Part shown: one piece after another, positions 30,349 to 38,746 of the stretch
Layout of the letters: the number at the start of each line of letters is the position of its first letter
Position numbering within the stretch: position 1 is the stretch's first letter
Assembly: GCF_000973105.1 (NCBI RefSeq)
Contig: NC_015844.1
Coordinates: 3,654,501-3,718,500, forward strand
Direction: 5' to 3'
DNA: 64,000 nt
From: Zobellia galactanivorans
Lineage (GTDB): Bacteria; Bacteroidota; Bacteroidia; Flavobacteriales; Flavobacteriaceae
Made by a program: the position numbers and the translations under genes
The notes under the pieces: model-generated
Told to the model about the DNA's origin: nothing
What the model saw: only the letters and a program-made list of their open reading frames with translations
Databases searched by the model: none

Positions 30349-30381
30349 AAGCCCCGCCTTAAAAGCGGGGCTTTGTCTTTT
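30349..30381 (+). terminator. Rho-independent terminator
   Basis: AAGCCCCGC (30349-30357) pairs perfectly with GCGGGGCTT (30365-30373) across a 7-nt loop and is followed by TGTCTTTT. It ends the isomerase transcript. Confidence 0.88.
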
Positions 30382-30455
30382 GTGGATAGAAACCGATACG
30401 CCCCGACCCGATAACCGAGGGAGAGGACCGCCGTAAAATCAAATGTGTATTTGCG

Positions 30456-30490
30456 GATAGGTTCGTTTTTTCAAGGAAAAAATACCTATC
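30456..30490. promoter_or_regulatory. Hairpin upstream of the DUF5060 gene
   Basis: GATAGGT (30456-30462) pairs with ACCTATC (30484-30490), and TTTTTT (30466-30471) with AAAAAA (30477-30482), giving a 13-bp interrupted stem that ends 30 bp before the start codon at 30521. It could be an operator or a leader hairpin; it has no GC-rich stem, so it is not a typical terminator. Confidence 0.4.
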
Positions 30491-30520
30491 TTATGCAGGT
30501 ATAAAATCAATATACTACTT

Positions 30521-32377
30521 ATGTATTCCCACCCCGTTAAGCCATATTTTGTAGGTCTCTGTGCGTTTATTTTACTGCTCTGCGGCTGTAATGAAAAAGA
30601 CCTTTCCGATAGTTACGATTTGGAAGGAACCTTACGCAAATGGCAGCCCGTGACCTTAACCTTCGAGGGTCCACAGGTATCGGAGACCGATTCTATAAAT
30701 CCGTTTTTAGATTATTCCTTGGTCGTCAATTTTTCAAATAAGGATACCACCTATAACGTTCATGGTTATTTTGCGGCGGATGGGGATGCTGCAAATTCCA
30801 GTGCCGATGCCGGAAACAAGTGGAGGGTGAAATTTTCGCCCAATACCATCGGAATATGGAAGTTCAGGGCCTTCCTGATGGAAGGCAGGAATATTGCCGT
30901 CAAACAGTTTTCGCTTCCTAAAAAGAACGAATATATCTGGGATATAAAGGGAGAATTTGAAGTAGGGCCCGTAGACACTACCGCAGTTGGCTTTTACCGT
31001 ACAGGAAAACTTGCATATGACGGAACACATTACTTAAAACAGAGTGAAACCCATAAACCCTTTTTAAAGAACGGGGTCGGTAGTCCGGAAAACTTTTTGG
31101 CCTATTCAGAATTTGATGGCACCTACGATAACGGAGGGCCTGCGACCCCCACACTGAACGATGGGCTCCATGAATATCCGACACATATTGATGATTGGAA
31201 GGAAAACGATCCCGTTTGGGGCGATGATAGGGGCAAGGGGATAGTCGGTGCCTTGAACTACCTCTCGGACAAGGGCATGAACAGCCTTTATTTTTTGGTC
31301 ATGAACGAAAATGGCGATGGCAATGATGTATGGCCCTGGATAGCACCTGATGAACAGACCCGCTACGATGTCAGTAAATTGGACCAATGGGAAACCGTTT
31401 TTACCCATATGGACCGACTGGGCATGGCCATGAACGTATTTACCCAAGAAACGGAGAACGATACCGTTTTGAACCAGGGAGAACTAGGGCTGGAACGAAA
31501 GCTTTTCTACAAAGAGCTTGTAGCGCGTTTTGGCCATCACTTGGGAATTGTTTGGAATTTGGGCGAAGAAACCAACCGTAGCCCCGAACAGTTGAAAAGT
31601 TATGCCGATTATATTCGCAGTATAGATCCTTACGAACACCCCATAGCCGTACACAACCACGTTCGGGTTACGGGCGAACGGAGGGAAGGTAGGCCATTGG
31701 ATCCCATTAAGGAAACGTTCACGCCCATGTTGGGGTATCGTAATTTCGAGATCCCCTCATTGCAGATGTACGATACTACCGAGGTACATAAAGAAGTAAA
31801 AAAATGGTTGGATCTTTCCAGAAAGAAGAAAAAGCCGTGGGTGGTCTACCTCGATGAAATCGGCCATTGGGACATAGGTGTTACCACCGATACCGCGGCA
31901 AACAACAATCACGATATGGTGATGCGCAGCAGCCTATGGGGAAGCCTTATGTCGGGCGCGGCCGGTACGTCGTGGTATTTTGGGGGTAAGGACGTTCCGA
32001 ACAACGATATCTCTGCAGAGGACTTCAGGGCCCGCGATAACTGGTGGAATATCAGTGCGAATGCCAAAAAGTTCTTTGAAGACCATTTGCCTTACGAAAC
32101 GATGCAGTGCCATGACGAACTTTTAAGTAATGATAAAGCCTATTGTTTTGCCAAGAAAGATGAGATTTACCTCGTATATCTTCCCAAGAACGAAACCACC
32201 GACTTGACGATTGGCGATGGCGCCTTTACCATTGCTTTTTATGACCCGAAAGAAGGCGGTATGTTGTACGATAAGCAAAACGAGGGATGGAAGATAACCA
32301 AGCCCAATAGTGTGGAGCTATCGGCCTATAACGGACAAAAAGGGAAAGATTGGGTAATTGTTATAGCTAGAAAGTAA
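30521..32377 (+). CDS. DUF5060-domain putative glycoside hydrolase, lipoprotein
   Basis: A 618-aa lipoprotein: signal segment ending LLLCGC near residue 22. Residues about 40-150 resemble the DUF5060 beta-sandwich (WQPVTLTFEGPQ ... NPFLDYSLVVNF ... GNKWRVKFSPNTIGIWKFRA). The rest looks like a TIM-barrel hydrolase with the segments GIVWNLGEETN (about residue 346) and VVYLDEIGHWD (about 448), each with a glutamate placed as in clan GH-A active sites, and a C-terminal beta domain. Such proteins occur in polysaccharide-utilisation regions of marine Bacteroidota. The substrate is unknown, and the catalytic assignment is inference from spacing. Confidence 0.72.
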   Translation: MYSHPVKPYFVGLCAFILLLCGCNEKDLSDSYDLEGTLRKWQPVTLTFEGPQVSETDSINPFLDYSLVVNFSNKDTTYNVHGYFAADGDAANSSADAGNKWRVKFSPNTIGIWKFRAFLMEGRNIAVKQFSLPKKNEYIWDIKGEFEVGPVDTTAVGFYRTGKLAYDGTHYLKQSETHKPFLKNGVGSPENFLAYSEFDGTYDNGGPATPTLNDGLHEYPTHIDDWKENDPVWGDDRGKGIVGALNYLSDKGMNSLYFLVMNENGDGNDVWPWIAPDEQTRYDVSKLDQWETVFTHMDRLGMAMNVFTQETENDTVLNQGELGLERKLFYKELVARFGHHLGIVWNLGEETNRSPEQLKSYADYIRSIDPYEHPIAVHNHVRVTGERREGRPLDPIKETFTPMLGYRNFEIPSLQMYDTTEVHKEVKKWLDLSRKKKKPWVVYLDEIGHWDIGVTTDTAANNNHDMVMRSSLWGSLMSGAAGTSWYFGGKDVPNNDISAEDFRARDNWWNISANAKKFFEDHLPYETMQCHDELLSNDKAYCFAKKDEIYLVYLPKNETTDLTIGDGAFTIAFYDPKEGGMLYDKQNEGWKITKPNSVELSAYNGQKGKDWVIVIARK

Positions 32378-32463
32378 TATCTTGCGAATAAAGTTTAAAA
32401 TCTAGAAACGGTAAGGTATCAAAGCTGGACAAGCCTTTTGTGCCAGACCGATAATTTATTTTT

Positions 32464-33192
32464 ATGAGGAATTTTTATAGTGCGCTTATCTTGCTCCTAT
32501 GTTTCGTAGCATGCAAGGAAACAACATCTGGGAAAAAGGAAGCCGAACAACATGTAATGCCCTCTGCCCAAGCGGTGGATACCCTTCTAAAGGAAGAAAA
32601 AAAACCAGCCCCCAAAACCTTTCGCACCTTCGAAAATTTAGCCGATACCACCTTTGTTCGCCTGGCCGATTTTAGTGACGGTTTTGCATATGACCTACGC
32701 TATGCCACCAAGAATAATTTTTTAAAGGAAAAAGTCTACGATTGCGCGGAGTGTTATACCCGTGTTAAGACGGCAAAAGCACTATTGAAGGCGAACGAGG
32801 AATTTAAGAAGAGCGGGGTGCGGATAAAGTTCTTCGACTGCTACCGACCCAATTCGGTACAGTATAAGATGTGGAAGATCGTGCCCAACCCACAGTATGT
32901 GGCCAATCCTAAAAAGGGATCCATACATAATAAGGGTGGGGCGGTAGATATCACCTTGGAAACTTTGGAAGGGGAAGAACTCGATATGGGAACCGATTTC
33001 GATTTTTTTGGTAAGCGCGCCTATCACGATAATTTTGATCTGCCGGAAAAGGTGTTGGCCAACCGTAAACTCTTGAAGGAAACCATGGAAAAACACGGGT
33101 TTTGGTCGATACGTACCGAATGGTGGCATTATAACCTAAAGGCCGGCTCAAACGATAAGGTGGCCAATTTTAAATGGAATTGTAATCAATAA
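32464..33192 (+). CDS. VanX-type D-Ala-D-Ala dipeptidase (M15D), lipoprotein
   Basis: A 242-aa lipoprotein with lipobox LCFVAC at about residue 16. The zinc peptidase motifs are intact: SIHNKGGAVDITL (His and Asp ligands, SxHxxGxAxD) near residue 150 and EWWHYN (catalytic Glu, His ligand) near 218, plus the substrate-binding FDCYRPNSVQYKMW. M15D enzymes cleave D-alanyl-D-alanine. As a periplasmic lipoprotein outside a van cluster it more likely recycles cell-wall peptides than confers glycopeptide resistance. It lies 86 bp after the DUF5060 gene and 14 bp before an esterase gene. Confidence 0.9.
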   Translation: MRNFYSALILLLCFVACKETTSGKKEAEQHVMPSAQAVDTLLKEEKKPAPKTFRTFENLADTTFVRLADFSDGFAYDLRYATKNNFLKEKVYDCAECYTRVKTAKALLKANEEFKKSGVRIKFFDCYRPNSVQYKMWKIVPNPQYVANPKKGSIHNKGGAVDITLETLEGEELDMGTDFDFFGKRAYHDNFDLPEKVLANRKLLKETMEKHGFWSIRTEWWHYNLKAGSNDKVANFKWNCNQ

Positions 33193-33206
33193 CGAGCATT
33201 AAGAAG

Positions 33207-34121
33207 ATGAAAAAAATAACACTGTTTATTGTATTGGCTATGAGTGTAAACGCTTTTTCGCAGGATGCCATAATACCGTTGTGGCCCAAAGACAAAACTC
33301 CCAACGCTGTCGCTTCTGACGAAAAGGAAGTCCATGAGCGAAAAGATATACTGCGTATCAGTAAGGTACAGGAGCCGACAATTGAAGTGTACTTGCCTTC
33401 AAAAAAGAACGCCACGGGGCAGGCTATGCTTATTTTTCCCGGGGGTGGTTACCACATTCTCGCCTATGATTGGGAAGGTACCGATGTAGCCAAGTTTTTG
33501 AACAGTAAAGGCATTGCCGGCATAGTGGTCAAGTATCGTTTACCTTCATCGGTATCTCAGACCAAGCAAGAAGACGTTCCGTTGATCGATGCCCAACGTG
33601 CCCTAAGATTGGTGCGTAGCAAGGCCGAAACCTTTCATATCGACCCCAATAAAATTGGCGCTATGGGCTTTTCCGCTGGAGGGCATTTGGCTTCCACTTT
33701 AGGGACCCATTTCGAAGAGAAGGTATACGCCCCAATCGATGCAATCGATGCCTTAAGTGCCAGACCCGATTTTCTGGCGCTCTGTTACCCGGTAATAACC
33801 TTTGATCAATCATCGACCCACAAGGGGTCGCAGTTTAACCTGTTGACCAAAAATCCTAATCCGGGCGCGCTCGAACGGTTTAGTAATGAGAAACAAGTCA
33901 CGGCAAATACCCCACCTACATTTTTATTGCATGCAACGGACGACAAGGCGGTACCGGTCGAAAATAGCTTGGCATTCTACAAAGCCTTGGTGGAAAACGA
34001 TGTTCCGGCCACCCTCCATATATATCCGACGGGAGGCCATGGCTTTTCTCTGGGACTAAAGGATCCCTATTTAAGAACTTGGACGGACAACCTCTGTGAA
34101 TGGGTAAGAAGCCTAGAGTAA
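33207..34121 (+). CDS. Exported alpha/beta hydrolase (acetyl-xylan/feruloyl esterase-like)
   Basis: A 304-aa enzyme with signal peptide MKKITLFIVLAMSVNAFS. Family marks are LIFPGGGYHILAYDWEG (oxyanion region), the nucleophile elbow GFSAGGHLAS (Ser about residue 155), the acid in HATDDKAVPVENS and the catalytic His in GGHGFSLGL. This is the pattern of the bifunctional carbohydrate esterase group often seen in polysaccharide loci. It probably deacylates side chains of sugars in the periplasm. A strong terminator follows the stop codon. Confidence 0.86.
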   Translation: MKKITLFIVLAMSVNAFSQDAIIPLWPKDKTPNAVASDEKEVHERKDILRISKVQEPTIEVYLPSKKNATGQAMLIFPGGGYHILAYDWEGTDVAKFLNSKGIAGIVVKYRLPSSVSQTKQEDVPLIDAQRALRLVRSKAETFHIDPNKIGAMGFSAGGHLASTLGTHFEEKVYAPIDAIDALSARPDFLALCYPVITFDQSSTHKGSQFNLLTKNPNPGALERFSNEKQVTANTPPTFLLHATDDKAVPVENSLAFYKALVENDVPATLHIYPTGGHGFSLGLKDPYLRTWTDNLCEWVRSLE

Positions 34122-34127
34122 GGCAAC

Positions 34128-34161
34128 AAAAAACAGCAAGCTAAAAGGCTTGCTGTTTTTT
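34128..34161. terminator. Bidirectional terminator between convergent genes
   Basis: AAAAAACAGCAAGC (34128-34141) and GCTTGCTGTTTTTT (34148-34161) are perfect 14-nt inverted repeats with a 6-nt loop. The A and T ends make it work on both strands; it ends the esterase gene and the beta-helix gene on the other strand. Confidence 0.9.
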
Positions 34162-34178
34162 GTTATATCGGCTTCGAT

Positions 34179-35756
34179 TTAGAATTCATACGCCCCTATA
34201 TCTATGGATTTCCCTTTTATTTCCCTAGGTTCTACACCATTTGGCGACTTAAACTGATATTCTAATTTTTTGACGTAGGCCGGAATTTCCATTCCGGAAT
34301 CAATAGCTTTTGAACCGGTTTGCAGTTGATAGGCGTTAGCGGGATCGACTGAAAAGTCTTGATCCGGAACGATCATTTGCGCTACGGTTTCATATGACAA
34401 GCTACCGCTGCTACAACGTTTTTGGTCTTCGCCGGTAAACCTGGTGCTATAGGCGGCTACGGTGGCATCGCTGATCAAATTATTGGAAAATAGGTCGACC
34501 GACCCCGAGTTTCTTAGTACGCTCACCTGTATATTGGGATCGCTACCATCGTTCTCATAGTAGAGGATATTGTTGAAGGCTTCCAAGCTGCCTTCGCAAA
34601 AGGTTAGGTCAAAAAACATCTTACGGTAGCTTACTTTGTTGTTTCCTTTTAAAACAAAAGTATTGTTGTAGCAATACAAGGTCCCTTTTCTATTTCCTTT
34701 GCCATCGGGCGATGCGGAATCGACATCGTTTCCGTAATGCAAAATAGTACCGGCTCCCGGATTGCTTCCTTCTATGATATTACCCGCAAAATAGGTGGTC
34801 TTAAAGGAATCTAACTGCGGAAAGTAATCTACGGCATTTTCTGTTTCGGCAAGGTTGATCTGTCTTGCTGCAGGGCCGACAAAACGATTGTACATGATAA
34901 CATCCCCTGCCGACCGGCTTTTGTAGTTTGCTCCATGGGAACCTTCGCGAACGGGCCCGAATTGATTTCCTATGGAAACAAGGCCATCCGCCTCGATATA
35001 AATATTGTGTTGTTGGGAAACGTTGAAGGTGCCATTGCCTTTAATGATGTTGTTGTTCAACCGTACATCTATCAAGGGGTCTTTAGGGCTGTTATAGGCG
35101 CCGAAAATGCCATTTCCGTTATGTGTGATGATACAGTTGTTCACTTCGATATGGGCACCCCGCATATAAATACCGGAGGCGGCCCTTGAAAAGGGCTTTA
35201 GCTTTTCGGAACCCATTTCATATGTTTTTTGAGAGTCGTCTTCTTTGTATTGATGCGCCCCTTGTATCTGTAGGTTGCTGATATTGATATACTCTGGGTG
35301 GTTGTCGGATGTTGCGCTAATTATGACCATACCGAGATAGGCTATGGTAGAATTAAAATACGAACGGAGGTCAATGGGTCTTACCCTAGAATTTGTGCCG
35401 TCTAAAACAGGTAGTTTTCCATTTTCATCGGGAACCCCACAAACGCAGATCGGTTCGGTTTCAGTGCCTCGGGTACTTATGATGATACGTTCGTAATAGG
35501 GTTTGTCTTTTGCATAGATTCGAACGGCATCGCCGGGTCCTAAATTTTCGGTAGGGACATCGATAATGTTTTCATATTCTTTTCCCGGCCCGACTTCATA
35601 AAGTTTGCCATTGCCTTTGGCCTCACAAATTTTTATGCTTCCGGTGCTAATATCGGGAGAATCGATTTCTTGCGCATGGTCTTCTTCGTCCTTTGAACAC
35701 GCGATGCAAAAAATCAAAAAGAAAATGTAGGTCAGTTCTTTTAGAGCGTACTTCAT
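34179..35756 (-). CDS. Right-handed parallel beta-helix lipoprotein (polysaccharide lyase-like)
   Basis: The ATG at 35754-35756 gives a 525-aa lipoprotein starting MKYALKELTYIFFLIFCIAC; the frame extends 19 codons further upstream without support. The mature protein has an N-terminal YEVGPGKEYENIIDVPTENL segment and repeated short beta strands with N/G ladders (VNNCIITHNGNGIFGAYN, RLNNNIIKGNGTFNV, AFNNILYYENDGS), the pattern of parallel beta-helix proteins such as pectate and alginate lyases (PL1/PL6/PL9-like). The tail ends PREIKGKSIDIGAYEF, typical of this lipoprotein group. No specific lyase family can be fixed by eye. Confidence 0.75.
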   Translation of the reverse strand: MKYALKELTYIFFLIFCIACSKDEEDHAQEIDSPDISTGSIKICEAKGNGKLYEVGPGKEYENIIDVPTENLGPGDAVRIYAKDKPYYERIIISTRGTETEPICVCGVPDENGKLPVLDGTNSRVRPIDLRSYFNSTIAYLGMVIISATSDNHPEYINISNLQIQGAHQYKEDDSQKTYEMGSEKLKPFSRAASGIYMRGAHIEVNNCIITHNGNGIFGAYNSPKDPLIDVRLNNNIIKGNGTFNVSQQHNIYIEADGLVSIGNQFGPVREGSHGANYKSRSAGDVIMYNRFVGPAARQINLAETENAVDYFPQLDSFKTTYFAGNIIEGSNPGAGTILHYGNDVDSASPDGKGNRKGTLYCYNNTFVLKGNNKVSYRKMFFDLTFCEGSLEAFNNILYYENDGSDPNIQVSVLRNSGSVDLFSNNLISDATVAAYSTRFTGEDQKRCSSGSLSYETVAQMIVPDQDFSVDPANAYQLQTGSKAIDSGMEIPAYVKKLEYQFKSPNGVEPREIKGKSIDIGAYEF

Positions 35757-35884
35757 ATATACGGAAGGTTTGGTTAAAAAAATAACAACGATTTGATAAA
35801 AAAGATGTTGCACAGAAAATTGAGGAATTCTTTAAAAATAGGGTGGATTATCTAAATAACTTTTATATTTTTGCAATCCGATTT

Positions 35885-35962
<78 letters not shown>

Positions 35963-36060
35963 TTAACATATTAAATGTGTTATACGAAAGGTAATTGTAT
36001 TTAAATCATACGGTTACCTTTTTTTATGCCTTGTTTTGATACAATTGCCATCCTGTTAAT

Positions 36061-36108
36061 CGTGAGTTCACCGTGAGTTTTCCGCCAAATCGTGAGTCAA
36101 TCGTGAGT
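36061..36108. repeat. Four CGTGAGT direct repeats next to tRNA-Pro
   Basis: CGTGAGT occurs at 36061-36067, 36072-36078, 36091-36097 and 36102-36108, in two pairs. They lie between the tRNA and the decayed integrase, where arm-type integrase binding sites of a tRNA-integrating element are expected. The role is inferred. Confidence 0.6.
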
Positions 36109-36204
36109 TCGTTTTTTTCGTATTTTGGTATTGTTGTCCGCCCTTGGTGGACGTGTAGTTTGACTTTCGTATAGAGTTTTTGTTTCATTTAAAAAGCCTA
36201 TACG

Positions 36205-36601
36205 ATGCGAACGAACCTAACATTCTCCATTTCCTTTTTTTTACGAAAAAAGAAGAACAGTCCCGAACAAGCCCTTTTTGTATGTCAGGATTACCGTCAT
36301 CGCCCGGTCGAAGGAAATTAGCCTCAAATAGGACCTTCCCCTTGAAAAGTGGAGCCCGTCCGCCGGAAAGATGCAGGGCAGCGGAGCCTAGGGCCAATTG
36401 GTCAACCGAAAGATAGAGGCCACCAGGACAAGGCTCCATAAGGCCCACGAGGACCTGCTAAAGGAGGTACGTATCGTTACCGCCGATACGGTCAAGGAGC
36501 GTTACCTTGGCAGCGATGTAACCCATAATACCTTGGCGGGACTTTTGGACTACCATGACCAGAAGATGAAAAAGGTCTTGAAATGCGGCACGATTATATA
36601 G
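36205..36601 (+). pseudogene. Decayed phage/ICE-type tyrosine integrase (N-terminal part)
   Basis: The reading MRTNLTFSISFFLRKKKN from 36205 is the usual start of Bacteroidota tyrosine integrases with an arm-binding domain. It is broken by a stop after about 38 codons. Family-like sequence resumes in another frame with EKWSPSAGKMQGSGA, another stop, then VNRKIEATRTRLHKAHEDLL and TADTVKERYLG up to the stop at 36599-36601. The SAM-like and catalytic domains (R...HxxR...Y) are missing. It is the relic of an element that once integrated at this tRNA. The coordinates cover the recognisable part only. Confidence 0.75.
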
Positions 36602-36921
36602 TTCACTTACCATGGCTCCGTTTCCCATTGTCTAAGGGAAGAAGATCCGGCCCGGGACGCTTTGCATAACCAGGCTCGTAGGCTCGCTCTTTTTATAAAA
36701 TCTTTGCCCGGCCCGCACCTTGATAGGCCAGGGACCAAAGGGAGCCGCTAAAGGCACTATGGGAAGTATAGGGTAATATAATAGACGTTATTTATTTTAA
36801 AGCCGATGAAGACCTATGCCGTGGACATGGTCTTGTGTAATTATTTGGAATTGAATATATTGTAGTTCTATAATTGCTGATAGGGTATCATTGATAATAC
36901 ACGATACTGGGAAGAAATCGT
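36602..36921. other. Gene-free stretch, probable integrase decay
   Basis: No frame here gives a recognisable product and I see no strong hairpin or repeat. It probably contains further decayed sequence of the integrase relic and the leader of the intact recombinase that starts at 36922. Confidence 0.5.
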
Positions 36922-38034
36922 ATGATTACTGTGAAGCTGACATTATTTACTGCAGATGGGGAAGAGCGCATCGCCATTGACTTTGCCAATGAAGATTCCG
37001 TACGATTACATCTGGGAAAACTTCCCGATGTAAAGTGGTGTTCGCTACAGCGGACTTTTTATATAGGGCACTCGGGACAAAATAAAAGAAAAATATTCAA
37101 GCATTTAAGGAAAATAAATTGCTATGTGGACTATAGTGGTCTGAAAAGTAAGGCACCGATAAAAATCATTGAAAAGCCCATTTGTTTACCGGAATTGGAC
37201 GGGCCTCAGTTGGAGGATATCCATAAGTTCAAAAAATGGTTGCGGCAGAGGAGACTGAGCGAAAATACCATCAATACCTATATTGAAGTAACAACTTTTT
37301 TTGTTAGGTACGCTAAATTAAAGAATACCGACGACATGGGTAAGCGGCTGATCGAATCTTTCAATTATGACTTCATAGTAAGGCGCAACAAATCTATTTC
37401 CTATCAGAACCAATGTATTAGCGGCATAAAGAAATACCTTTTTTATTTAGGTAAAAGGGTCGATGAATTTCACTTGGAAAGGCCACAAAAGGAGCGAAAA
37501 CTACCTGTAGTGCTAAGTATGGAAGAGATAAAGCGGCTTTTCGAAGTAATTACAAATATTAAACATAGAACTTTATTAAGCCTTATTTATTCTGGCGGAT
37601 TGCGGGTAGGGGAGGCCATTAACTTAAAAATCAGGGATATCGATAGTAAACGGATGCTAATTCATATCAAGGGGGGCAAAGGGAAGAAGGATCGGTATAC
37701 TTTGCTTTCCGAATCTTTTTTGCGGCTATTAAGGGACTACTATAAGATTTATAGGCCCAAGGAGTATTTGTTCGAAGGGCAGGGCGCTGCAAAATATTCT
37801 AGTGCCAGTGCACAGAGAATACTTAAACATGCGGTTGAAAAAGCGAGAATAAACAAAAGGATTACGTTACATACTTTAAGGCACAGTTTTGCGACCCATT
37901 TGTTGGAAAATGGTACCGACATCAGGTATATACAAGAACTGCTTGGACACAACAGTCCCAAAACCACGATGATCTACACCCATGTATCGAACAATAGTTT
38001 AAGTAGAATAAAAAATCCTTACGACAATATTTAA
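36922..38034 (+). CDS. Tyrosine recombinase, candidate cassette integrase
   Basis: A 370-aa recombinase. Residues 1-80 are an N-terminal extension (LGKLPDVKWCSLQRTFYI ... INCYVDYSGLK) seen in a Bacteroidota integrase group. Residues 97-180 are the SAM-like core-binding domain and 195-360 the catalytic domain with R228 (SGGLRVGEA), K near 253, H317-x-x-R320 (HTLRHSFATHLL), H343 (LLGHNSPKTTMIYTHV) and nucleophile Y352. The tail IKNPYDNI recalls the V/I-x-SPLD end of IntI. It lacks the extra helix that IntI proteins carry before the HxxR box, so it is XerC/D-like by that criterion. It lies directly before the cassette array in the same orientation, so it is the best candidate to move the cassettes. 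Confidence 0.85.
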   Translation: MITVKLTLFTADGEERIAIDFANEDSVRLHLGKLPDVKWCSLQRTFYIGHSGQNKRKIFKHLRKINCYVDYSGLKSKAPIKIIEKPICLPELDGPQLEDIHKFKKWLRQRRLSENTINTYIEVTTFFVRYAKLKNTDDMGKRLIESFNYDFIVRRNKSISYQNQCISGIKKYLFYLGKRVDEFHLERPQKERKLPVVLSMEEIKRLFEVITNIKHRTLLSLIYSGGLRVGEAINLKIRDIDSKRMLIHIKGGKGKKDRYTLLSESFLRLLRDYYKIYRPKEYLFEGQGAAKYSSASAQRILKHAVEKARINKRITLHTLRHSFATHLLENGTDIRYIQELLGHNSPKTTMIYTHVSNNSLSRIKNPYDNI

Positions 38035-38100
38035 ATTAAGAATTAAATTGCATTCTTATATAGTAAATAAAAAGTGAAAAATAATAGTGATAAATTAAAC

Positions 38101-38182
38101 CGTAACTTCCGCATATCACGCCAGATTGGTAGGATATAAGACGGAATGTTCCGCATATAAACAAGTTGTGCATAATGCGGAA
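38101..38182 (+). other. Candidate attI-like site at the head of the cassette array
   Basis: Just after the recombinase gene, TTCCGCATAT occurs twice in direct orientation (38107-38116, 38149-38158) and its inverse ATGCGGAA once (38175-38182). The direct copies and the inverse flank GTTGTGCATA at 38165-38174, whose exact complement TATGCACAAC opens the first attC-like element at 42144. This is the arrangement expected of a recombinase-binding primary site next to cassette 1. The role is inferred. Confidence 0.5.
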
Positions 38183-38215
38183 ATCGTGCTAAACATCAAC
38201 ATTTGAACTAAAAAA

Positions 38216-38302
38216 GCCAACGCGCAAACAGCACATTTATTTTTTTGCCAACGCGAAAAGCCAACGCTTAAAAAAACAAAAGAGCTGTTTCTTTGCCAAC
38301 GC
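38216..38302. repeat. Stem-loop with GCCAACGC repeats, left of the metal operon
   Basis: GCCAACGC occurs at 38216, 38247, 38260 and 38295. The segment starting AAACAGCACATTT (about 38226) and the segment ending AAAAGAGCTGTTT (about 38291) are near-complementary arms around the two central copies. A similar GCCAACGCT-flanked stem-loop at 42007-42089 lies on the other side of the same operon. Confidence 0.6.
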
Positions 38303-38336
38303 TAAATTCATTCTTGACAATCGGAATAAAAAACTT

Positions 38337-38354
38337 TGCAACACCATTGCATTG
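38337..38354. promoter_or_regulatory. Candidate Fur-type operator (copy 1)
   Basis: TGCAACACCATTGCATTG is 15/18 identical to TGCACTTCCATTGCATTG at 41354-41371 and has TGCA near both ends of a loose dyad. It lies before the DUF6660 gene, next to a TATCTTTG box (38363-38370) that fits the Bacteroidota TAnnTTTG promoter motif. The cassette encodes its own Fur-family regulator, the likely ligand. Confidence 0.5.
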
Positions 38355-38376
38355 AAATTTATTTATCTTTGTGCCA

Positions 38377-38694
38377 ATGAAATTTATAACTATCATACTA
38401 TCATTATTAATTCTTGGTTTGTCAATTAAACCTTGTTCTGACGGAAATAATGCCGAAGACCAACATCAAGAAGAAATATCTGCTGAACACAATCATCAAA
38501 ATGATAGTGATGATACTTGTCCAATAACTTGTATTTGTAATTGTTGCGGAATCGCAATTACATATGAACCAATTCAAACTTTTGAATTAGTTGTTAATAA
38601 TCAAATCTCTACAGAAATATTATCTGTCTATCAATCAATCTACAGATTTAACTTTCATTCCAATATCTGGCAACCGCCACAATTAATTAGCTAA
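38377..38694 (+). CDS. Small DUF6660-like exported protein, metal-associated
   Basis: The ATG at 38377 gives 105 aa beginning MKFITIILSLLILGLSIKPC; a GTG two codons upstream is disfavoured. A hydrophobic leader is followed by a His/Cys-rich region (EHNHQNDSDDTCPITCICNC) and the conserved end WQPPQLIS. This is the look of the small DUF6660 proteins that accompany heavy-metal transport genes in Bacteroidota; the His and Cys residues suggest metal binding in the periplasm. First gene of cassette 1, upstream of a TonB receptor and a Fur regulator. Confidence 0.72.
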   Translation: MKFITIILSLLILGLSIKPCSDGNNAEDQHQEEISAEHNHQNDSDDTCPITCICNCCGIAITYEPIQTFELVVNNQISTEILSVYQSIYRFNFHSNIWQPPQLIS

Positions 38695-38746
38695 AAATAT
38701 CGACTAAAAGTCAAAATTTTAAAGTTAATTAATATTTACATTTTCA

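Noticed and set aside
32464-33192. Vancomycin-resistance gene vanX
   Set aside because: The dipeptidase motifs are real, but there is no vanH, ligase or sensor nearby and the protein is a lipoprotein. Peptidoglycan recycling is more likely.
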